DNA of 64,000 bases from Paracoccus aestuariivivens (GCF_009711225.1 NZ_WMIE01000016.1:1-64000), one strand, 5' to 3'; numbered from the stretch's first letter, positions 28,196 through 38,198 are shown. Translations and numbers: made by a program. The notes: generated by a model not told the origin, from the letters alone.

Positions 28196-28708
28196 ATGCT
28201 GGATGTCGGCTGGAGTGAGCTTCTGCTGATCGGCGTCGTTGCGCTGATCGTCATTGGCCCCGAGGATCTTCCCAAACTGTTCCACACGCTGGGACGATTG
28301 ACGGCGCGTGCGCGTGGCATGGCGCGCGAGTTCTCCAGCGCCATGGAGGATGCTGCCAAATCCTCGGGCCTCGATGAGGCGGGCAAGGCGCTGAAAGATG
28401 TGAACTCGCTGACGTCGAAGCGCGCGTTGGGCCTTGATGCCTTGGAACGCGCAACCGAGCGTTTCGAGAAATGGGATCCCCTGAATCCCAAGGATGCGAC
28501 CGACAAGAACGGGGCGACGCCCGATCCGTCCGCACCGGTCGTGCCTCAGAGCTACCCCGAGGGGTCGCGCTTTGCGCAGGCAGCCGAAGCGCCGCTTCCC
28601 GCGCCGCCGACTGTGCCGGCGCCACATCCCGAGAATGTCGATCCCGGCGACACAGCGGGGGGCAAACGGCGCCTGCACGCGGTGCGTCGCTCGGATATCG
28701 ACCAATAG
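28196..28708 (+). CDS. tatB: Twin-arginine translocase subunit TatB
   Basis: 170 aa. It opens MLDVGWSELLLIGVVALIVIGPEDLPKLFHTLGRLTARARGMAREF, the TatB pattern with conserved Glu8 and the GPxxLP hinge; the rest is a long amphipathic and then Pro/Ala-rich tail. With TatC it forms the signal-peptide receptor. It lies 21 bases after tatA and 21 before tatC. Confidence 0.93.
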   Translation: MLDVGWSELLLIGVVALIVIGPEDLPKLFHTLGRLTARARGMAREFSSAMEDAAKSSGLDEAGKALKDVNSLTSKRALGLDALERATERFEKWDPLNPKDATDKNGATPDPSAPVVPQSYPEGSRFAQAAEAPLPAPPTVPAPHPENVDPGDTAGGKRRLHAVRRSDIDQ

Positions 28709-28729
28709 AACGACAGGAAAGGCTGCCGC

Positions 28730-29590
28730 GTGGCGACGAAATCTGCCAAGTCGGATGATATCGAAGACTCCTCCGCTCCCTTGATCGAACATCTGGCCGA
28801 GCTGCGCACGCGGTTGATCTGGTCGGTTCTGGCCTTCGTCGTGGCCATGGTGCTGTGCTATTTCGTCTGGAACCCGATCTTCGATTTCCTGACGCAACCC
28901 ATCTGTCACGCACTGGAAAAGCGCGGCCAGACCTGCGGTCTGATCCTGCTCAAGCTGCAAGAGGGCTTCTTCGTCGCCATGCGCATCGCCTTCTTCGGCG
29001 GCTTCGTGTTGGCATTCCCGGTGGTGGGCTACCAGCTATGGCGCTTTGTCGCTCCGGGACTTTATCGCAGCGAAAAGAACGCCTTGCTGCCTTTTCTTCT
29101 AGCCTCGCCTGCGATGTTCCTTCTGGGTGCGGCATTCGCCTATTATGTCATCCTTCCCTGGGCTTTCGATTTCTTCCTTGGCTTCCAACAAGGGTCTCTG
29201 GGGCTGCCCAATGACCCGACGGTTACTGTGCCCGCGGGACAAGATGCAGCCGAACACCCTTGGGCTGGTGTGGTCTTCCAAGGTTCGGTCGAGGAATACC
29301 TGAGGCTGACCACGAAATTCATTCTAGCATTCGGCCTGTCCTTCCAGCTTCCGGTCGCCCTGACCCTGATGGGCAAGGCCGGACTGGTTTCCGCCGAAGG
29401 TCTGGCCAGCGTGCGCCGCTACGCGGTGGTCGTGATCCTTGTGCTTTCGGCGATGATTACGCCGCCTGATGTCATCAGTCAGGTCGTGCTGTTCAGCGTG
29501 ATCTACGGGCTGTACGAGATCTCGATTTTCCTCGTCCGCCGGATCGAGAAGAAACGCGATCAGGAAGAACAAGAATCCGATGTCGAGTAA
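28730..29590 (+). CDS. tatC: Twin-arginine translocase subunit TatC
   Basis: 286 aa, six membrane helices, GTG start after AGGAAAGGCTGCC. The cytoplasmic N-terminus has [16 protein letters not shown] with the signal-binding Glu; then [38 protein letters not shown] Pro-rich periplasmic loop is slightly expanded ([24 protein letters not shown]). Its end overlaps the next gene by 11 bases. Confidence 0.95.
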   Translation: MATKSAKSDDIEDSSAPLIEHLAELRTRLIWSVLAFVVAMVLCYFVWNPIFDFLTQPICHALEKRGQTCGLILLKLQEGFFVAMRIAFFGGFVLAFPVVGYQLWRFVAPGLYRSEKNALLPFLLASPAMFLLGAAFAYYVILPWAFDFFLGFQQGSLGLPNDPTVTVPAGQDAAEHPWAGVVFQGSVEEYLRLTTKFILAFGLSFQLPVALTLMGKAGLVSAEGLASVRRYAVVVILVLSAMITPPDVISQVVLFSVIYGLYEISIFLVRRIEKKRDQEEQESDVE

Positions 29591-30422
29591 TCTGCTGAAG
29601 CGAATCGCGGATGCGCTGGACCGCATGTCCCCGCCGCCCGCGCCCGAACCCAGCTTCTCCGAGGCGACAGCCTATATCTGGCATCCCGACCCCGACCGGC
29701 TTGAACCGGTCGCCGAGGTCAGTCGCGTCGATCTGGTGCAGTTGATAGGGATCAATCGTTCGCGCGATACGCTGCTGGCGAATACCCTGCAATTCGGACA
29801 AGGCCATGCGGCGAACAACGCTCTGCTATGGGGTTCGCGCGGCATGGGGAAATCCTCGCTGGTCAAGGCCGTCCATGCCGAGGCGGTGCGTCAGGGATTA
29901 CCGGTCGTTCTGGTTGAAATCGCGCGTGAAGACCTAGCCTCGGTGGGGCGTTTGCTGGCGATTCTCGGCAAGGCACGCGACCGCCGCTTCCTGCTGTTCT
30001 CGGACGACCTGTCCTTCAGCCACGACGACACGCAGTATAAATCGCTCAAGGCAGTGCTGGATGGCGGATTGTCCGGGCGTCCCTCGAACGTGATTCTATA
30101 TGCCACGTCGAACCGCCGTCACCTGATGCCGCGCGACATGATCGAAAACGAGCGCTCGACAGCAATCCAGCCGGGCGAGGCCGTCGAAGAGAAGGTGTCG
30201 TTGTCGGACCGCTTTGGGTTGTGGCTTGGTTTCCATCCTTGCTCGCAAGACGAATATCTCGCGATGGTCCGCGGCTACTGCGATGCTTATGGCATTTCGA
30301 TAGGCGACGAAGATCTGCGCGCGCAGGCGATCGAATGGCAAGCGACTCGGGGATCGCGCTCGGGACGGGTGGCTTGGCAATTTTTCACCGATCTCGCCGG
30401 ACGGCAGGGCATCGCGGTCTGA
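29580..30422 (+). CDS. DUF815 AAA+ ATPase
   Basis: 280 aa. Walker [10 protein letters not shown] is at 85-93, a Walker B-like [10 protein letters not shown] is at about 137-146, and [14 protein letters not shown] holds a sensor-1 Asn. It matches the DUF815 family (AAA+, function unknown). The start lies 11 bases inside tatC, so translation is probably coupled to the Tat translocase genes, yet no role in Tat export is established. The 30515 hairpin may end the operon. Confidence 0.87.
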   Translation: MSSNLLKRIADALDRMSPPPAPEPSFSEATAYIWHPDPDRLEPVAEVSRVDLVQLIGINRSRDTLLANTLQFGQGHAANNALLWGSRGMGKSSLVKAVHAEAVRQGLPVVLVEIAREDLASVGRLLAILGKARDRRFLLFSDDLSFSHDDTQYKSLKAVLDGGLSGRPSNVILYATSNRRHLMPRDMIENERSTAIQPGEAVEEKVSLSDRFGLWLGFHPCSQDEYLAMVRGYCDAYGISIGDEDLRAQAIEWQATRGSRSGRVAWQFFTDLAGRQGIAV

Positions 30423-30514
30423 ATCTGCAAGAACTAAACCTATACTTGGTTAATATGCCTGCATACTTTTTGGGCAATTTGTCGCAACGCTTTAAGGACG
30501 TATGGAAAATTTTC

Positions 30515-30537
30515 GCCAAGGTTTTGGCTTTTTCTTT
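30515..30537 (+). terminator. Possible terminator of the tat operon
   Basis: GCCAA / TTGGC (5 bp, loop GGTT) followed by TTTTTCTTT. The stem is short but the T-run is good. It lies 93 bases past the DUF815 stop. Confidence 0.5.
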
Positions 30538-30834
30538 CCGATGTACGATCAGGGTTGTATGGTTCATTCAGGTTTCGCTGGTTGCCAATGGCAAAGCGGA
30601 CCTTGAAAATGTCTCGACCGGGTGAGGGAACTGCCATCCTCACCCGGTCTAGCCATACAAAGGAAACAGAAAAATCTTTAAGCGGCTGACTAGCAGATTG
30701 CCTTTGATAGGGACGCTGCGGAAGCTGGCTTTTTGGTGAGGTTTCCTCGTGGTTTTCATGTGAAATTTGCTATGCTTTGCTCAGCTTGAGCGTGTGAATT
30801 TTTCATGTTGGACGAACTGACCGAGGAGCAAGGC
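30538..30834. other. AT-rich intergenic region with a perfect 12-bp hairpin
   Basis: No gene seen. The sequence is clearly more AT-rich than its surroundings. At 30616-30649, GACCGGGTGAGG pairs perfectly with CCTCACCCGGTC around a 10-base loop, without a T-run, so it may be a regulatory structure or a protein site. A promoter for the next gene probably lies between 30720 and 30800. Confidence 0.5.
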
Positions 30835-32034
30835 GTGGCGAAACCAAAAACCGTGTCCCCGCCTAAAGGCGACAAATCTGCCCCCGATGCTTCCACCGAC
30901 AAGGCCGCAGACCGGATAGCCCGCCGCGCAGCCAATCAGGCCGAACGTGAAGCGCGACGCGCGGCCAATCAGGCCGAACGCGACGCGCGAAAGGGGAAGA
31001 AGCCGAAATCCGGCGTAGCGTCGGAATCCGACGATCAGCCTCCTGTCTCATCCACGGTATTCAATGTTCTGTTGGTCGCTCAAGCCGGGCGCCTTGAGCG
31101 CGAAGCAGCCCTGTTCGCGGCCAGCTTGCGGCGCAATGCGCCGGACTGGAATGGCCGACTGATCATTGCCGAACCGCGCGAGGAGGCCGGCTGGGCCGGT
31201 GAATCGACCCGTATTTCGTCCGAGGCGCGCACGGCGCTTGAGAACTTCGGGGCCGAAATCCTGCCCTTTACCGCGCGCCATTTCGGCAAGGATTATCCCT
31301 ACGGTAACAAGATCGAGGCGATGGCAGTCCTGCCGTCTGGACAGCCGTTCATCTTTTTCGACAGCGACACGGTCATAACCAAACCGATCAATCGGGCGGG
31401 GATCGATTTTTCCCGCCCTTCGGCCTCGATGCGACGCACGGGAACATGGCCGTCTCCGCCGCTTTATGGGCCTGGGCCGAACGAGATCTGGAAATCGCTC
31501 TATGACCGGTTCGGGCTGCAGTTTTCGACCTCGCTCGACCTGAGCCAGCCTGATGAGCATTGGGAGCGCTATCTGTATTTCAACGCGGGCTGGTTCCTTG
31601 GCCCCGATCCGCAGGAGTTCGGCCAGAAATTCCTGCAATTTGCTCTGGCGATCCGTGACGAACCCGGCGAGGAACTGGCGTGTCAAAGTCTGGACCCTTG
31701 GCTTGACCAGATCGCGCTGCCTTTGGTGATCCATGCGCTTGGCGGCGGCAGGCCCGACAAAACGCAAGCGACTCTGGATGGAGTGACAAGCTGCCACTAC
31801 CGCAATCTGCCGCTGCTTTACGCCCGCGAATCCGAGGAAACCATCGCATTGGTCGAGGACCTGATGCGTGATCCGCGGTTGGCCGCGCTATTTCGTGACG
31901 ACGAAGCTTTTGGCCGCGTCATCGCTGAAGGGCTGGGGCGCAGCGCGATCCGGCCGATGTTCGAGAACGAAGCCGATCTGCTTGAACAGCCCATCCGCCA
32001 CAAGCTCAAGCGCGAAGGGTTGTGGTTCCGCTAA
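30835..32034 (+). CDS. Glycosyltransferase-like protein with an N-terminal charged helical repeat
   Basis: 399 aa. Residues about 20-60 hold a tandem repeat (RRAANQAERE/A twice) rich in Arg, Ala, Glu, probably a coiled coil. The rest resembles a GT-A type glycosyltransferase: a start strand TVFNVLLVAQAG, then PFIFFDSDTVI with a DxD-like metal motif and YLYFNAGWFLG. No named family is certain and the substrate is unknown. I chose GTG 30835 because GAGGAG sits six bases upstream; ATG 30805 in frame has no ribosome site. It stands alone after an AT-rich gap. Confidence 0.65.
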   Translation: MAKPKTVSPPKGDKSAPDASTDKAADRIARRAANQAEREARRAANQAERDARKGKKPKSGVASESDDQPPVSSTVFNVLLVAQAGRLEREAALFAASLRRNAPDWNGRLIIAEPREEAGWAGESTRISSEARTALENFGAEILPFTARHFGKDYPYGNKIEAMAVLPSGQPFIFFDSDTVITKPINRAGIDFSRPSASMRRTGTWPSPPLYGPGPNEIWKSLYDRFGLQFSTSLDLSQPDEHWERYLYFNAGWFLGPDPQEFGQKFLQFALAIRDEPGEELACQSLDPWLDQIALPLVIHALGGGRPDKTQATLDGVTSCHYRNLPLLYARESEETIALVEDLMRDPRLAALFRDDEAFGRVIAEGLGRSAIRPMFENEADLLEQPIRHKLKREGLWFR

Positions 32035-32037
32035 GTT

Positions 32038-32067
32038 AAAGGCCCCAAGGATATCCTTGGGGCCTTT
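32038..32067. terminator. Bidirectional terminator between the glycosyltransferase gene and ileS
   Basis: 13-bp perfect stem AAAGGCCCCAAGG / CCTTGGGGCCTTT with loop ATAT. It has A- and T-rich ends on both strands and serves both convergent genes. Confidence 0.9.
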
Positions 32068-32073
32068 CGGTTC

Positions 32074-34977
32074 TTAATGCGCGGTGCCGAGCGCGGCGTC
32101 GCAACGCTCGCATGTACCGGCGTGATCATGGCTGCCGACATCGGGCAGGATCTTCCAGCAGCGCTCGCATTTCTCGCCCTCGGCCAGCTCGAAGACCACG
32201 CCGACGCCCGCGACGTCGGGCAGGCGGAAGGCCTCGTTCGGGGCAGGGTCGGCGGTCAGGCTCAGGTCCGAGGTGATGCAGATATCGGCGAAATCGACTG
32301 ATTTCAGCGCCTTCAGCACTTCGGCATCCTCGATATGAACGACCGGGGCAGCCTCAAGGCTGGCACCGATCACCTTGTCGGTGCGCTTGATTTCCAGCGC
32401 GGCTGTCACCGCGCGGCGGGTGCGGCGGATCGCGTCCCATTTCCGGGCCAGCGGCTCGTTCAGCCAATCGGCGGGCGTTGCCGGGAAGTCCTGCAAATGA
32501 ACCGAGTCGTCGTCCGAAGGATTACGGCTCAGCCAGACATCTTCCATGGTGAAGGGCAGGATGGGCGCAAGCCAAGTGACCAGACGCTGGAACAGGATAT
32601 CCAGCACTGTGCGGGCCGAGCGGCGGCGCAGGCTGTCCGGCGCGTCGCAGTAAAGCGCGTCCTTGCGGATGTCGAAATAGAAGCTCGACAGGTCCACGGT
32701 CGCGAACTGGAACACGGTCTGGAACACGCCTTGGAAGTCATAGGCGTCGTAGCCTTTGCGCAGCTGGTGATCGATCTGCGCGAGGCGGTGCAGGACCCAT
32801 TGTTCCAGTTCCGGCATATCCTTGACCTCGACGCGCTCGGCGGCATCAAAACCGTCAAGGTTGCCAAGGACGAAGCGCAGCGTATTGCGCAGGCGGCGAT
32901 AGCTGTCGGCGGTGCCCTTCAGGATTTCCTTACCGATGCGCAGGTCGGTGGTGTAGTCGGACTGCGCCACCCAAAGACGCAGGATATCCGCGCCATATTC
33001 CTTGATGATATCGGCAGGTGCGACGGTATTCCCCAGCGACTTGGACATTTTCATGCCCTTTTCGTCCAGCGTGAAGCCGTGGGTCAGCACGCCCTTGTAA
33101 GGCGCGCGGCCCTTGGTTGCGCAGGCTTGCAGCAGCGAGGAATGGAACCAGCCGCGATGCTGGTCGGTGCCTTCCAGATACAGATCGGCGATGCCGTCGG
33201 GCGAGCCATCGGCGCGGTCACGGATCACGAAAGCATGGGTCGAGCCGGAATCAAACCAGACATCCAGCACATCCATGACTTGATCATAGGCCTCGGGATC
33301 AGCCACGCCGTCCAGCATCTTCGCCTTGAAATCGGCGTGATACCAGACATCTGCGCCGTCTTTCTCGAAAGCTTCGATGATGCGGTCATTGACGCGCTGA
33401 TCGCGCAGCAGGAAGTCGGCATCGTCCGGGCGCGCGCCTTTCTTGACGAAGCAGCTCAGCGGCACGCCCCAGGCGCGTTGACGCGACAGAACCCAGTCGG
33501 GGCGGTTCTCGATCATCGAGAACAGGCGGTTGCGCCCGGTCTGCGGCGTCCATTTCACCAGCCGGTCGATCGAGGCCAGCGCGCGGGCGCGGATCGTGTC
33601 GCCATATTCGCCCATGCCATCGGTCAGCGCCTTGTCGATCGAGGCGAACCATTGCGGCGTGTTGCGATAGATCAGCGGCGCTTTCGAGCGCCAGCTACGC
33701 GGATAGCTGTGCTTGATCTTGCCCTTGGCCAGCAGCGCGCCGGAATAGGCGAGTTGCTTGATGACGTTGACATTGACCGGGCCTTCGGCGCCTTCCGGCG
33801 TCAGGATCGCCTGACCGCCAAAGATCGGCAGTTCCTTGCGATAGGTCCCGTCCGGCTCGACGTTATAGGTCATCGGCAGGCCGAATTTCAGGCCCATCTG
33901 ATAGTCGTCATCGCCATGGCTGGGCGCGGTATGGACAAAGCCCGTGCCCGCATCCTCGGTCACGTGGTCGCCCGGCAGCAGGGGCACGTCGTAATCCCAT
34001 TCGCCCGCGCCATTCTCGACGCCGCGGAAGGGATGGGCCAGCAGCAGCCCTTCCATCTCGGAGGCCGGAACGTCGCGCAGGCGGGTGAAGCCCTCGACCT
34101 TGGCGGATTTCATCACGCCCTCGGCCAGCGCATCGGCCAGCACCAGTTTCTCGCCCAGCTTCGCGGTCGCGTTTTCGGCGGCGGCGGTGACTTCGTAGAG
34201 GCCGTAGGCGATCGACGGGTTATAGGCGACCGCGCGGTTCTGCGGGATGGTCCAAGGCGTCGTGGTCCAGATCACGACCGAGGCCCCGTCGAGCGCGCCT
34301 TGCGCTGCAAAACGCACCCAGATCGTGTGGCTGGTATGGTCGTGATACTCGACCTCGGCTTCGGCGAGGGCGGTCTTTTCGACCGGCGACCACATCACGG
34401 GCTTGGAACCCTGATACAGCGCGCCGTTCATCAGAAGCTTCATGAACTCGGCCGCGATCACCGCTTCGGCGTGGTAGTTCATCGTCAGATAGGGGTCTTC
34501 CCATTTGCCGATGATGCCAAGGCGCTTGAATTCCTCGCGCTGGGTCTCGACCCAGCCTTCGGCGAACTTGCGGCATTCCTGACGGAACTCGACGACATCG
34601 ACATCGTCCTTGTTCTGCTGCTTCTGGCGGTATTGCTCCTCGATTTTCCATTCGATCGGCAGACCGTGGCAATCCCAGCCCGGAACATAGCGCGCATCGC
34701 GGCCCATCATCTGCTGGCTGCGGGTGATGAAGTCTTTCAGCACCTTGTTCAGCGCGTGGCCGATATGCAGATGCCCGTTCGCATAGGGAGGGCCGTCATG
34801 CAGGATGAAGGGCGCGCGGCCTTCCTTGCGGCGTAGGCGGTCATAGATGCCCATCCGCTCCCAGCGGTCCAGCCATTCGGGCTCGCGCTGGGGCAGGCCA
34901 GCGCGCATCGGGAAATCGGTCTGGGGCAGGAAAACGGTGTCGCGGTAGTCGGGCGCGGTATCGGTCGTGTCGCTCAT
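32074..34977 (-). CDS. ileS: Isoleucyl-tRNA synthetase
   Basis: 967 aa. Charges tRNA-Ile and edits valine. Class I motifs: PYANGHLHIGHALNK (HIGH) and MKMSKSLGN (KMSKS); the editing domain has WTTTPWTIPQNRAVAYNP. The C-terminal zinc ribbon is CERCWKILPDVGSHDHAGTCERCDAAL, so this is the bacterial, mupirocin-sensitive-type form. Start 34975-34977 (MSDTTDTAPDYRDTVFLPQTDFPMRAGLPQREP) is preceded by GAAGGA. Transcribed alone, divergent from the globin gene. Confidence 0.96.
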   Translation of the reverse strand: MSDTTDTAPDYRDTVFLPQTDFPMRAGLPQREPEWLDRWERMGIYDRLRRKEGRAPFILHDGPPYANGHLHIGHALNKVLKDFITRSQQMMGRDARYVPGWDCHGLPIEWKIEEQYRQKQQNKDDVDVVEFRQECRKFAEGWVETQREEFKRLGIIGKWEDPYLTMNYHAEAVIAAEFMKLLMNGALYQGSKPVMWSPVEKTALAEAEVEYHDHTSHTIWVRFAAQGALDGASVVIWTTTPWTIPQNRAVAYNPSIAYGLYEVTAAAENATAKLGEKLVLADALAEGVMKSAKVEGFTRLRDVPASEMEGLLLAHPFRGVENGAGEWDYDVPLLPGDHVTEDAGTGFVHTAPSHGDDDYQMGLKFGLPMTYNVEPDGTYRKELPIFGGQAILTPEGAEGPVNVNVIKQLAYSGALLAKGKIKHSYPRSWRSKAPLIYRNTPQWFASIDKALTDGMGEYGDTIRARALASIDRLVKWTPQTGRNRLFSMIENRPDWVLSRQRAWGVPLSCFVKKGARPDDADFLLRDQRVNDRIIEAFEKDGADVWYHADFKAKMLDGVADPEAYDQVMDVLDVWFDSGSTHAFVIRDRADGSPDGIADLYLEGTDQHRGWFHSSLLQACATKGRAPYKGVLTHGFTLDEKGMKMSKSLGNTVAPADIIKEYGADILRLWVAQSDYTTDLRIGKEILKGTADSYRRLRNTLRFVLGNLDGFDAAERVEVKDMPELEQWVLHRLAQIDHQLRKGYDAYDFQGVFQTVFQFATVDLSSFYFDIRKDALYCDAPDSLRRRSARTVLDILFQRLVTWLAPILPFTMEDVWLSRNPSDDDSVHLQDFPATPADWLNEPLARKWDAIRRTRRAVTAALEIKRTDKVIGASLEAAPVVHIEDAEVLKALKSVDFADICITSDLSLTADPAPNEAFRLPDVAGVGVVFELAEGEKCERCWKILPDVGSHDHAGTCERCDAALGTAH

Positions 34978-35119
34978 CTGGCGGGATCCTTCGGTGGCAG
35001 GGCAGGCGTGCTTAACCCGGCGGCGAGGAACCCCTACGCCGCCGGGCGGATAATTCGAATGATCCGGCCCATGCTGAACATGCGCGCGGTTATAGGAAAC
35101 GGGTGGCGTGCCTGCAAGC

Positions 35120-35572
35120 ATGTCAAGCGAAGGCCTTGTGACAGGCGCGGTTACGGCCCATATCGGCGCGATGATGCCGCCACGCTTTCCCGTCTCCGCC
35201 GAACAGATCGACCGCGTCGTCGCGGTGTTCTACGCCGCCATCCGCAAGCACGAGGTGCTGGGTCCGGTCTTTGGCGCGCATGTTACAGATTGGCCCGCGC
35301 ATGAGGCCAAGATTGCCGCCTTCTGGCGCAACGCGATCCTTTACGAACGCAGCTACGAGGGCAGCCCGATGCAGGCGCATATGCGGGCGGGCAATGTCCA
35401 TGCGGAACATTTCCCGACATGGCTGATGCTGTTCGACGAAACCCTGCGCCGGACGTTGCCCGCTGACAGTGCGGCGGGATGGTCTGCTCTGGCACACCGG
35501 ATCGGTGCCGGCCTGCGCATGGGGGTCGAGAACATGCAGCCGATGCGGGGCGGTCCTCCGGTATTGCGCTGA
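35120..35572 (+). CDS. Group III truncated hemoglobin
   Basis: 150 aa from ATG 35120; ATG 35171 would give 133 aa starting MMPPRFPVS, which is closer to family N-termini, and neither has a good ribosome site. FPVSAEQIDRVVAVFYAAIRKHEVLGPVFGAHVTDWPAHEAKIAAFWRNAIL and the proximal-His region NVHAEHFPTWLMLFDETL (His94 or His97) match group III 2-on-2 globins. They bind O2 or NO and are often tied to nitrosative stress. It is divergent from ileS; the VOC gene follows 45 bases on. Confidence 0.85.
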   Translation: MSSEGLVTGAVTAHIGAMMPPRFPVSAEQIDRVVAVFYAAIRKHEVLGPVFGAHVTDWPAHEAKIAAFWRNAILYERSYEGSPMQAHMRAGNVHAEHFPTWLMLFDETLRRTLPADSAAGWSALAHRIGAGLRMGVENMQPMRGGPPVLR

Positions 35573-35617
35573 TCGTTCGGCAGGCGTAAACAAAAAGGGA
35601 ACACGCCGGAGGTTGCC

Positions 35618-35941
35618 GTGAAGATCGACTATCTGGAATTCAGCTCTCCTGACATCGCCGCCACCAAGGACTTCTTCGGCCGCGCCTTTGGCTGGAGCTT
35701 CAACGATTACGGTCCCGAATATCAGGAACTGGCCGATGCCGGAGTTTCGGGCGGGATCGCAGCAGGACCGCTTGCGCCGCCATTGGTCATCCTCAAGACC
35801 GATGATCTTGAGGCTGCGCTGGCGCAGGTGACCGAAGCCGGAGCCGAGATTACCCGACCGATTTTCAGCTTCCCCGGTGGTCGGCGTTTCCAGTTCCGCG
35901 AACCGGGCGGCACCGAAATGGCCGTCTGGTCCGAGGTCTAA
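35618..35941 (+). CDS. VOC (glyoxalase/bleomycin resistance) family protein
   Basis: 107 aa, one betaalphabetabetabeta pair set. It opens with KIDYLEFSSPDIAATKDFFGRAFGWSFNDYGPEYQEL and ends PGGRRFQFREPGGTEMAVWSE, where a metal-ligand Glu would lie. Substrate unknown; many such proteins are small-molecule binders or dioxygenase-like enzymes. GTG start after CGGAGGTTGCC. Its 3' end overlaps the convergent TRIC gene by four bases. Confidence 0.82.
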   Translation: MKIDYLEFSSPDIAATKDFFGRAFGWSFNDYGPEYQELADAGVSGGIAAGPLAPPLVILKTDDLEAALAQVTEAGAEITRPIFSFPGGRRFQFREPGGTEMAVWSEV

Positions 35942-36576
35942 CCCTTGGTCTTGGGCGGGCGCGGGCGATAGGTCGGTACGCTCCAGCCGAAAAGCAGGCT
36001 GCCCGCGCGCAGCGCAAAGACGGTGATGCCACAGACGATCAGCGCCCAGAAGCCGGAAACCCCCAGCCAGATCAAGGCGACTGCCGTGACGGCGCCGCCG
36101 AAGGTCGCGGTGATGTAAAGTTCATTCTGTTTCAGCACGAGGGGCAATTCATTTGCCACGGTATCGCGGGCCAAGCCGCCGAATGTGCCGGTGATCACGC
36201 CCATGGCGACGATGACAATCGGCCCCGCGCCTGCAGTCATAGCCACATCGACCCCTGCCGGAACCGCGACGCCCAGTGCCAGCGCGTCGAGCCAGACCAA
36301 CAGGCTGTAGCGGCTTTCGAACAGATGCGCGGTGAAGAACACCAGAATGGCTGCCAGCGAAGTGACGACCAGCAGTCCCGGCCTTCCGACCCAGAAGACC
36401 GGATCCTGTCCCAGGAGCAGGTCGCGCAGGGTGCCTCCGCCGATGCCGGTGAAAGTCGCGAAGAAAACGAAGCCCATGATGTCAAGCTGGGCGCGGCTCG
36501 CCACCAGCGCACCGGTCAGGGCAAAGACCAGAACGCTGGCGTAATCAAGAAATGGGACGGCGTCCTGCGCGTTCAC
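35938..36576 (-). CDS. TRIC family (UPF0126/YicG-type) cation channel protein
   Basis: 212 aa, seven predicted helices as two repeats. Each repeat has the glycine signature: [18 protein letters not shown] and [24 protein letters not shown], typical of prokaryotic TRIC channels (formerly UPF0126), which conduct monovalent cations. The start overlaps the rnhA stop by four bases, so it ends a leftward operon. Confidence 0.85.
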   Translation of the reverse strand: MNAQDAVPFLDYASVLVFALTGALVASRAQLDIMGFVFFATFTGIGGGTLRDLLLGQDPVFWVGRPGLLVVTSLAAILVFFTAHLFESRYSLLVWLDALALGVAVPAGVDVAMTAGAGPIVIVAMGVITGTFGGLARDTVANELPLVLKQNELYITATFGGAVTAVALIWLGVSGFWALIVCGITVFALRAGSLLFGWSVPTYRPRPPKTKG

Positions 36577-37040
36577 CCTGCGGCCTTCGCTGGCTTGAAC
36601 GGAGCCATGCCCGCGCGGGCCAGTTCATCGGCGCGCTCGTTTTCGGGGTGACCGGCGTGACCCTTGATCCATTCCCAACGAACAGTGTGGCGGGCCTGTG
36701 CCTGATCCAGACGCTGCCACAATTCGGAGTTCTTCACCGGCTTGCGGTCGGCGGTGCGCCAGCCATTGCGTTTCCAGCCGTGAATCCATTGCGTGACGCC
36801 GTTTTTCACATAGGCGCTGTCGGTGGTGACGGTAATCTCGCTGGGGCGCGACAGCACTTCGAGCGCGCTGATCGCAGCCATCAACTCCATCCGGTTGTTG
36901 GTGGTGTCGGCCTCGCCGCCGGACAGTTCACGCTCTTTCAGGATGGCGTCGCCGTCCATGGCGCGCATGAGGACGCCCCAGCCGCCGGGGCCGGGGTTGC
37001 CGCTGCAGGCCCCGTCGGTCCAGGCCAGAAGGACGGTCAT
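36573..37040 (-). CDS. rnhA: Ribonuclease HI
   Basis: 155 aa. Degrades RNA in RNA-DNA hybrids. The catalytic carboxylates are visible: Asp9 ([16 protein letters not shown]), Glu52 (NNRMELMAA), Asp74 ([11 protein letters not shown]) and Asp138 (NERADELA), plus His128 in KGHAGHP. It overlaps the GST gene upstream and the TRIC gene downstream, each by four bases. Confidence 0.96.
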   Translation of the reverse strand: MTVLLAWTDGACSGNPGPGGWGVLMRAMDGDAILKERELSGGEADTTNNRMELMAAISALEVLSRPSEITVTTDSAYVKNGVTQWIHGWKRNGWRTADRKPVKNSELWQRLDQAQARHTVRWEWIKGHAGHPENERADELARAGMAPFKPAKAAG

Positions 37041-37642
37041 GCCTTCAGCCCGACATAGCCGGGTAGCGCAGCAACGCGCTGGATCCAGCTATTGATGGCC
37101 GGAAAGCGCGTCATGTCGAACCCGCCCAGCGAACCTGCGGTATGGGTGTAGCCGTAAAGGCAGATATCGGCGAGCGAGGCGGCATCGCCCACCAGCCAGT
37201 CCTGTTTCGACAGCCGGTCCTCCATGATCTGCAAAAGCTGGTGCCCACGTTCCAGCAATTCGGCCATGCGCTCGGGCGTGGCCAGATGGCGGCGCTGTTC
37301 ATAGATCTGCAGCGCGGCGCGGACCGCGATGACGCCTTCGTGCTGGTTCTGCTCCCAGAACATCCATGACAGCATCTCGGCCTTCACGAAGGGGTCGGCG
37401 GGAACAAATGGCGTGCCTTCGCCCAGCCAGCACAGGATCGCGTTCGATTCCGGCAAAAGCCGTCCGTCATCCAGTTCCAGCACCGGAGCCTTGCCGAACG
37501 GCAGACGTCCATCGGCTTTGGCGCTGTCCAAGGCGTCGGTTTGGTATTCGACGCTGGTGATGTCGTATTCACGTCCCAGCAATGCCAGCAGCAACCGGAC
37601 CTTGTAGCTGTTACCCGAGGAGGGCATCGAAAAAAGCCGCAT
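37037..37642 (-). CDS. Glutathione S-transferase family protein
   Basis: 201 aa. The N-terminal thioredoxin-like domain ([23 protein letters not shown], with Ser9/Ser10/Asn11 near the thiol site, [24 protein letters not shown] as the glutathione region) is followed by an all-helical C-terminal domain ([20 protein letters not shown]). Substrate unknown. I chose ATG 37640-37642 because it starts the first beta strand. Cotranscribed with rnhA. Confidence 0.85.
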   Translation of the reverse strand: MRLFSMPSSGNSYKVRLLLALLGREYDITSVEYQTDALDSAKADGRLPFGKAPVLELDDGRLLPESNAILCWLGEGTPFVPADPFVKAEMLSWMFWEQNQHEGVIAVRAALQIYEQRRHLATPERMAELLERGHQLLQIMEDRLSKQDWLVGDAASLADICLYGYTHTAGSLGGFDMTRFPAINSWIQRVAALPGYVGLKA

Positions 37643-37754
37643 CTTTGAACCTGCCTGAATAGAATTCCCGTCGCCCGCCAGATCGCGGGCTCGCTCGGAC
37701 GGCACTATAGGGCGGAAGGGCAAAGGCGGCTAGCGCAAGCTGACCGCGCGGTTT

Positions 37755-38084
37755 TCAGACAGGCTTGGCGAGATAGGAAATTGCGCCGGCGATATCGGTA
37801 TCGTCGATCAGGCGGAAATGACTGACCGAACCCTCCTGACGGGCCTTGCCGAAGGGGGCGTATTCCTCGCAATTGACGAAGGACATCGCATCGTCGCGAT
37901 TGGGAAACTGGATCAGGGCGATCAGCGTCTCATCGGTCTGGTCGCCTTCGAGCGTTTCGATATTGCCGCTGCGCGACAGGTAGCGGCCATTATGCTTGGC
38001 GGCGATGTCATGCACGGCTGCGGCATATTCCGGCACCCATGCGTCATCGGTGACTTTGACTTCTGCGATCAGAAAGACGGTCAT
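37755..38084 (-). CDS. DUF1330 family protein (copy 1)
   Basis: 109 aa ferredoxin-like fold. MTVFLIAEVKVTDDAWVPEYAAAVHDIAAKHNGRYLSR..IETLEG and LIALIQFPNRDDAMSFVNCEEYAPFGKAR match DUF1330, a dimeric alpha-beta barrel family of unknown role. It is about two thirds identical by eye to the next gene upstream, so the pair is a tandem duplication. Confidence 0.85.
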   Translation of the reverse strand: MTVFLIAEVKVTDDAWVPEYAAAVHDIAAKHNGRYLSRSGNIETLEGDQTDETLIALIQFPNRDDAMSFVNCEEYAPFGKARQEGSVSHFRLIDDTDIAGAISYLAKPV

Positions 38085-38198
38085 GGCGGTTCTCCTCCCT
38101 CAGGGATCTGCCGCGACCGTTCCGGCTGCGGCCAGCAGAGGCAGCATAGGAGGCCAACCCCGCCACGGGCAATCGGACATTTGGCCGATCAGGGGCGA

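Noticed and set aside
30423..30650. Small protein genes in the AT-rich gap
   Set aside because: Short frames on both strands have no ribosome sites and overlap the hairpins.
32335..34836. An 833-codon open frame opposite ileS
   Set aside because: Shadow of ileS codon bias on the reverse strand; His/Arg/Gln-rich composition and no known domain.
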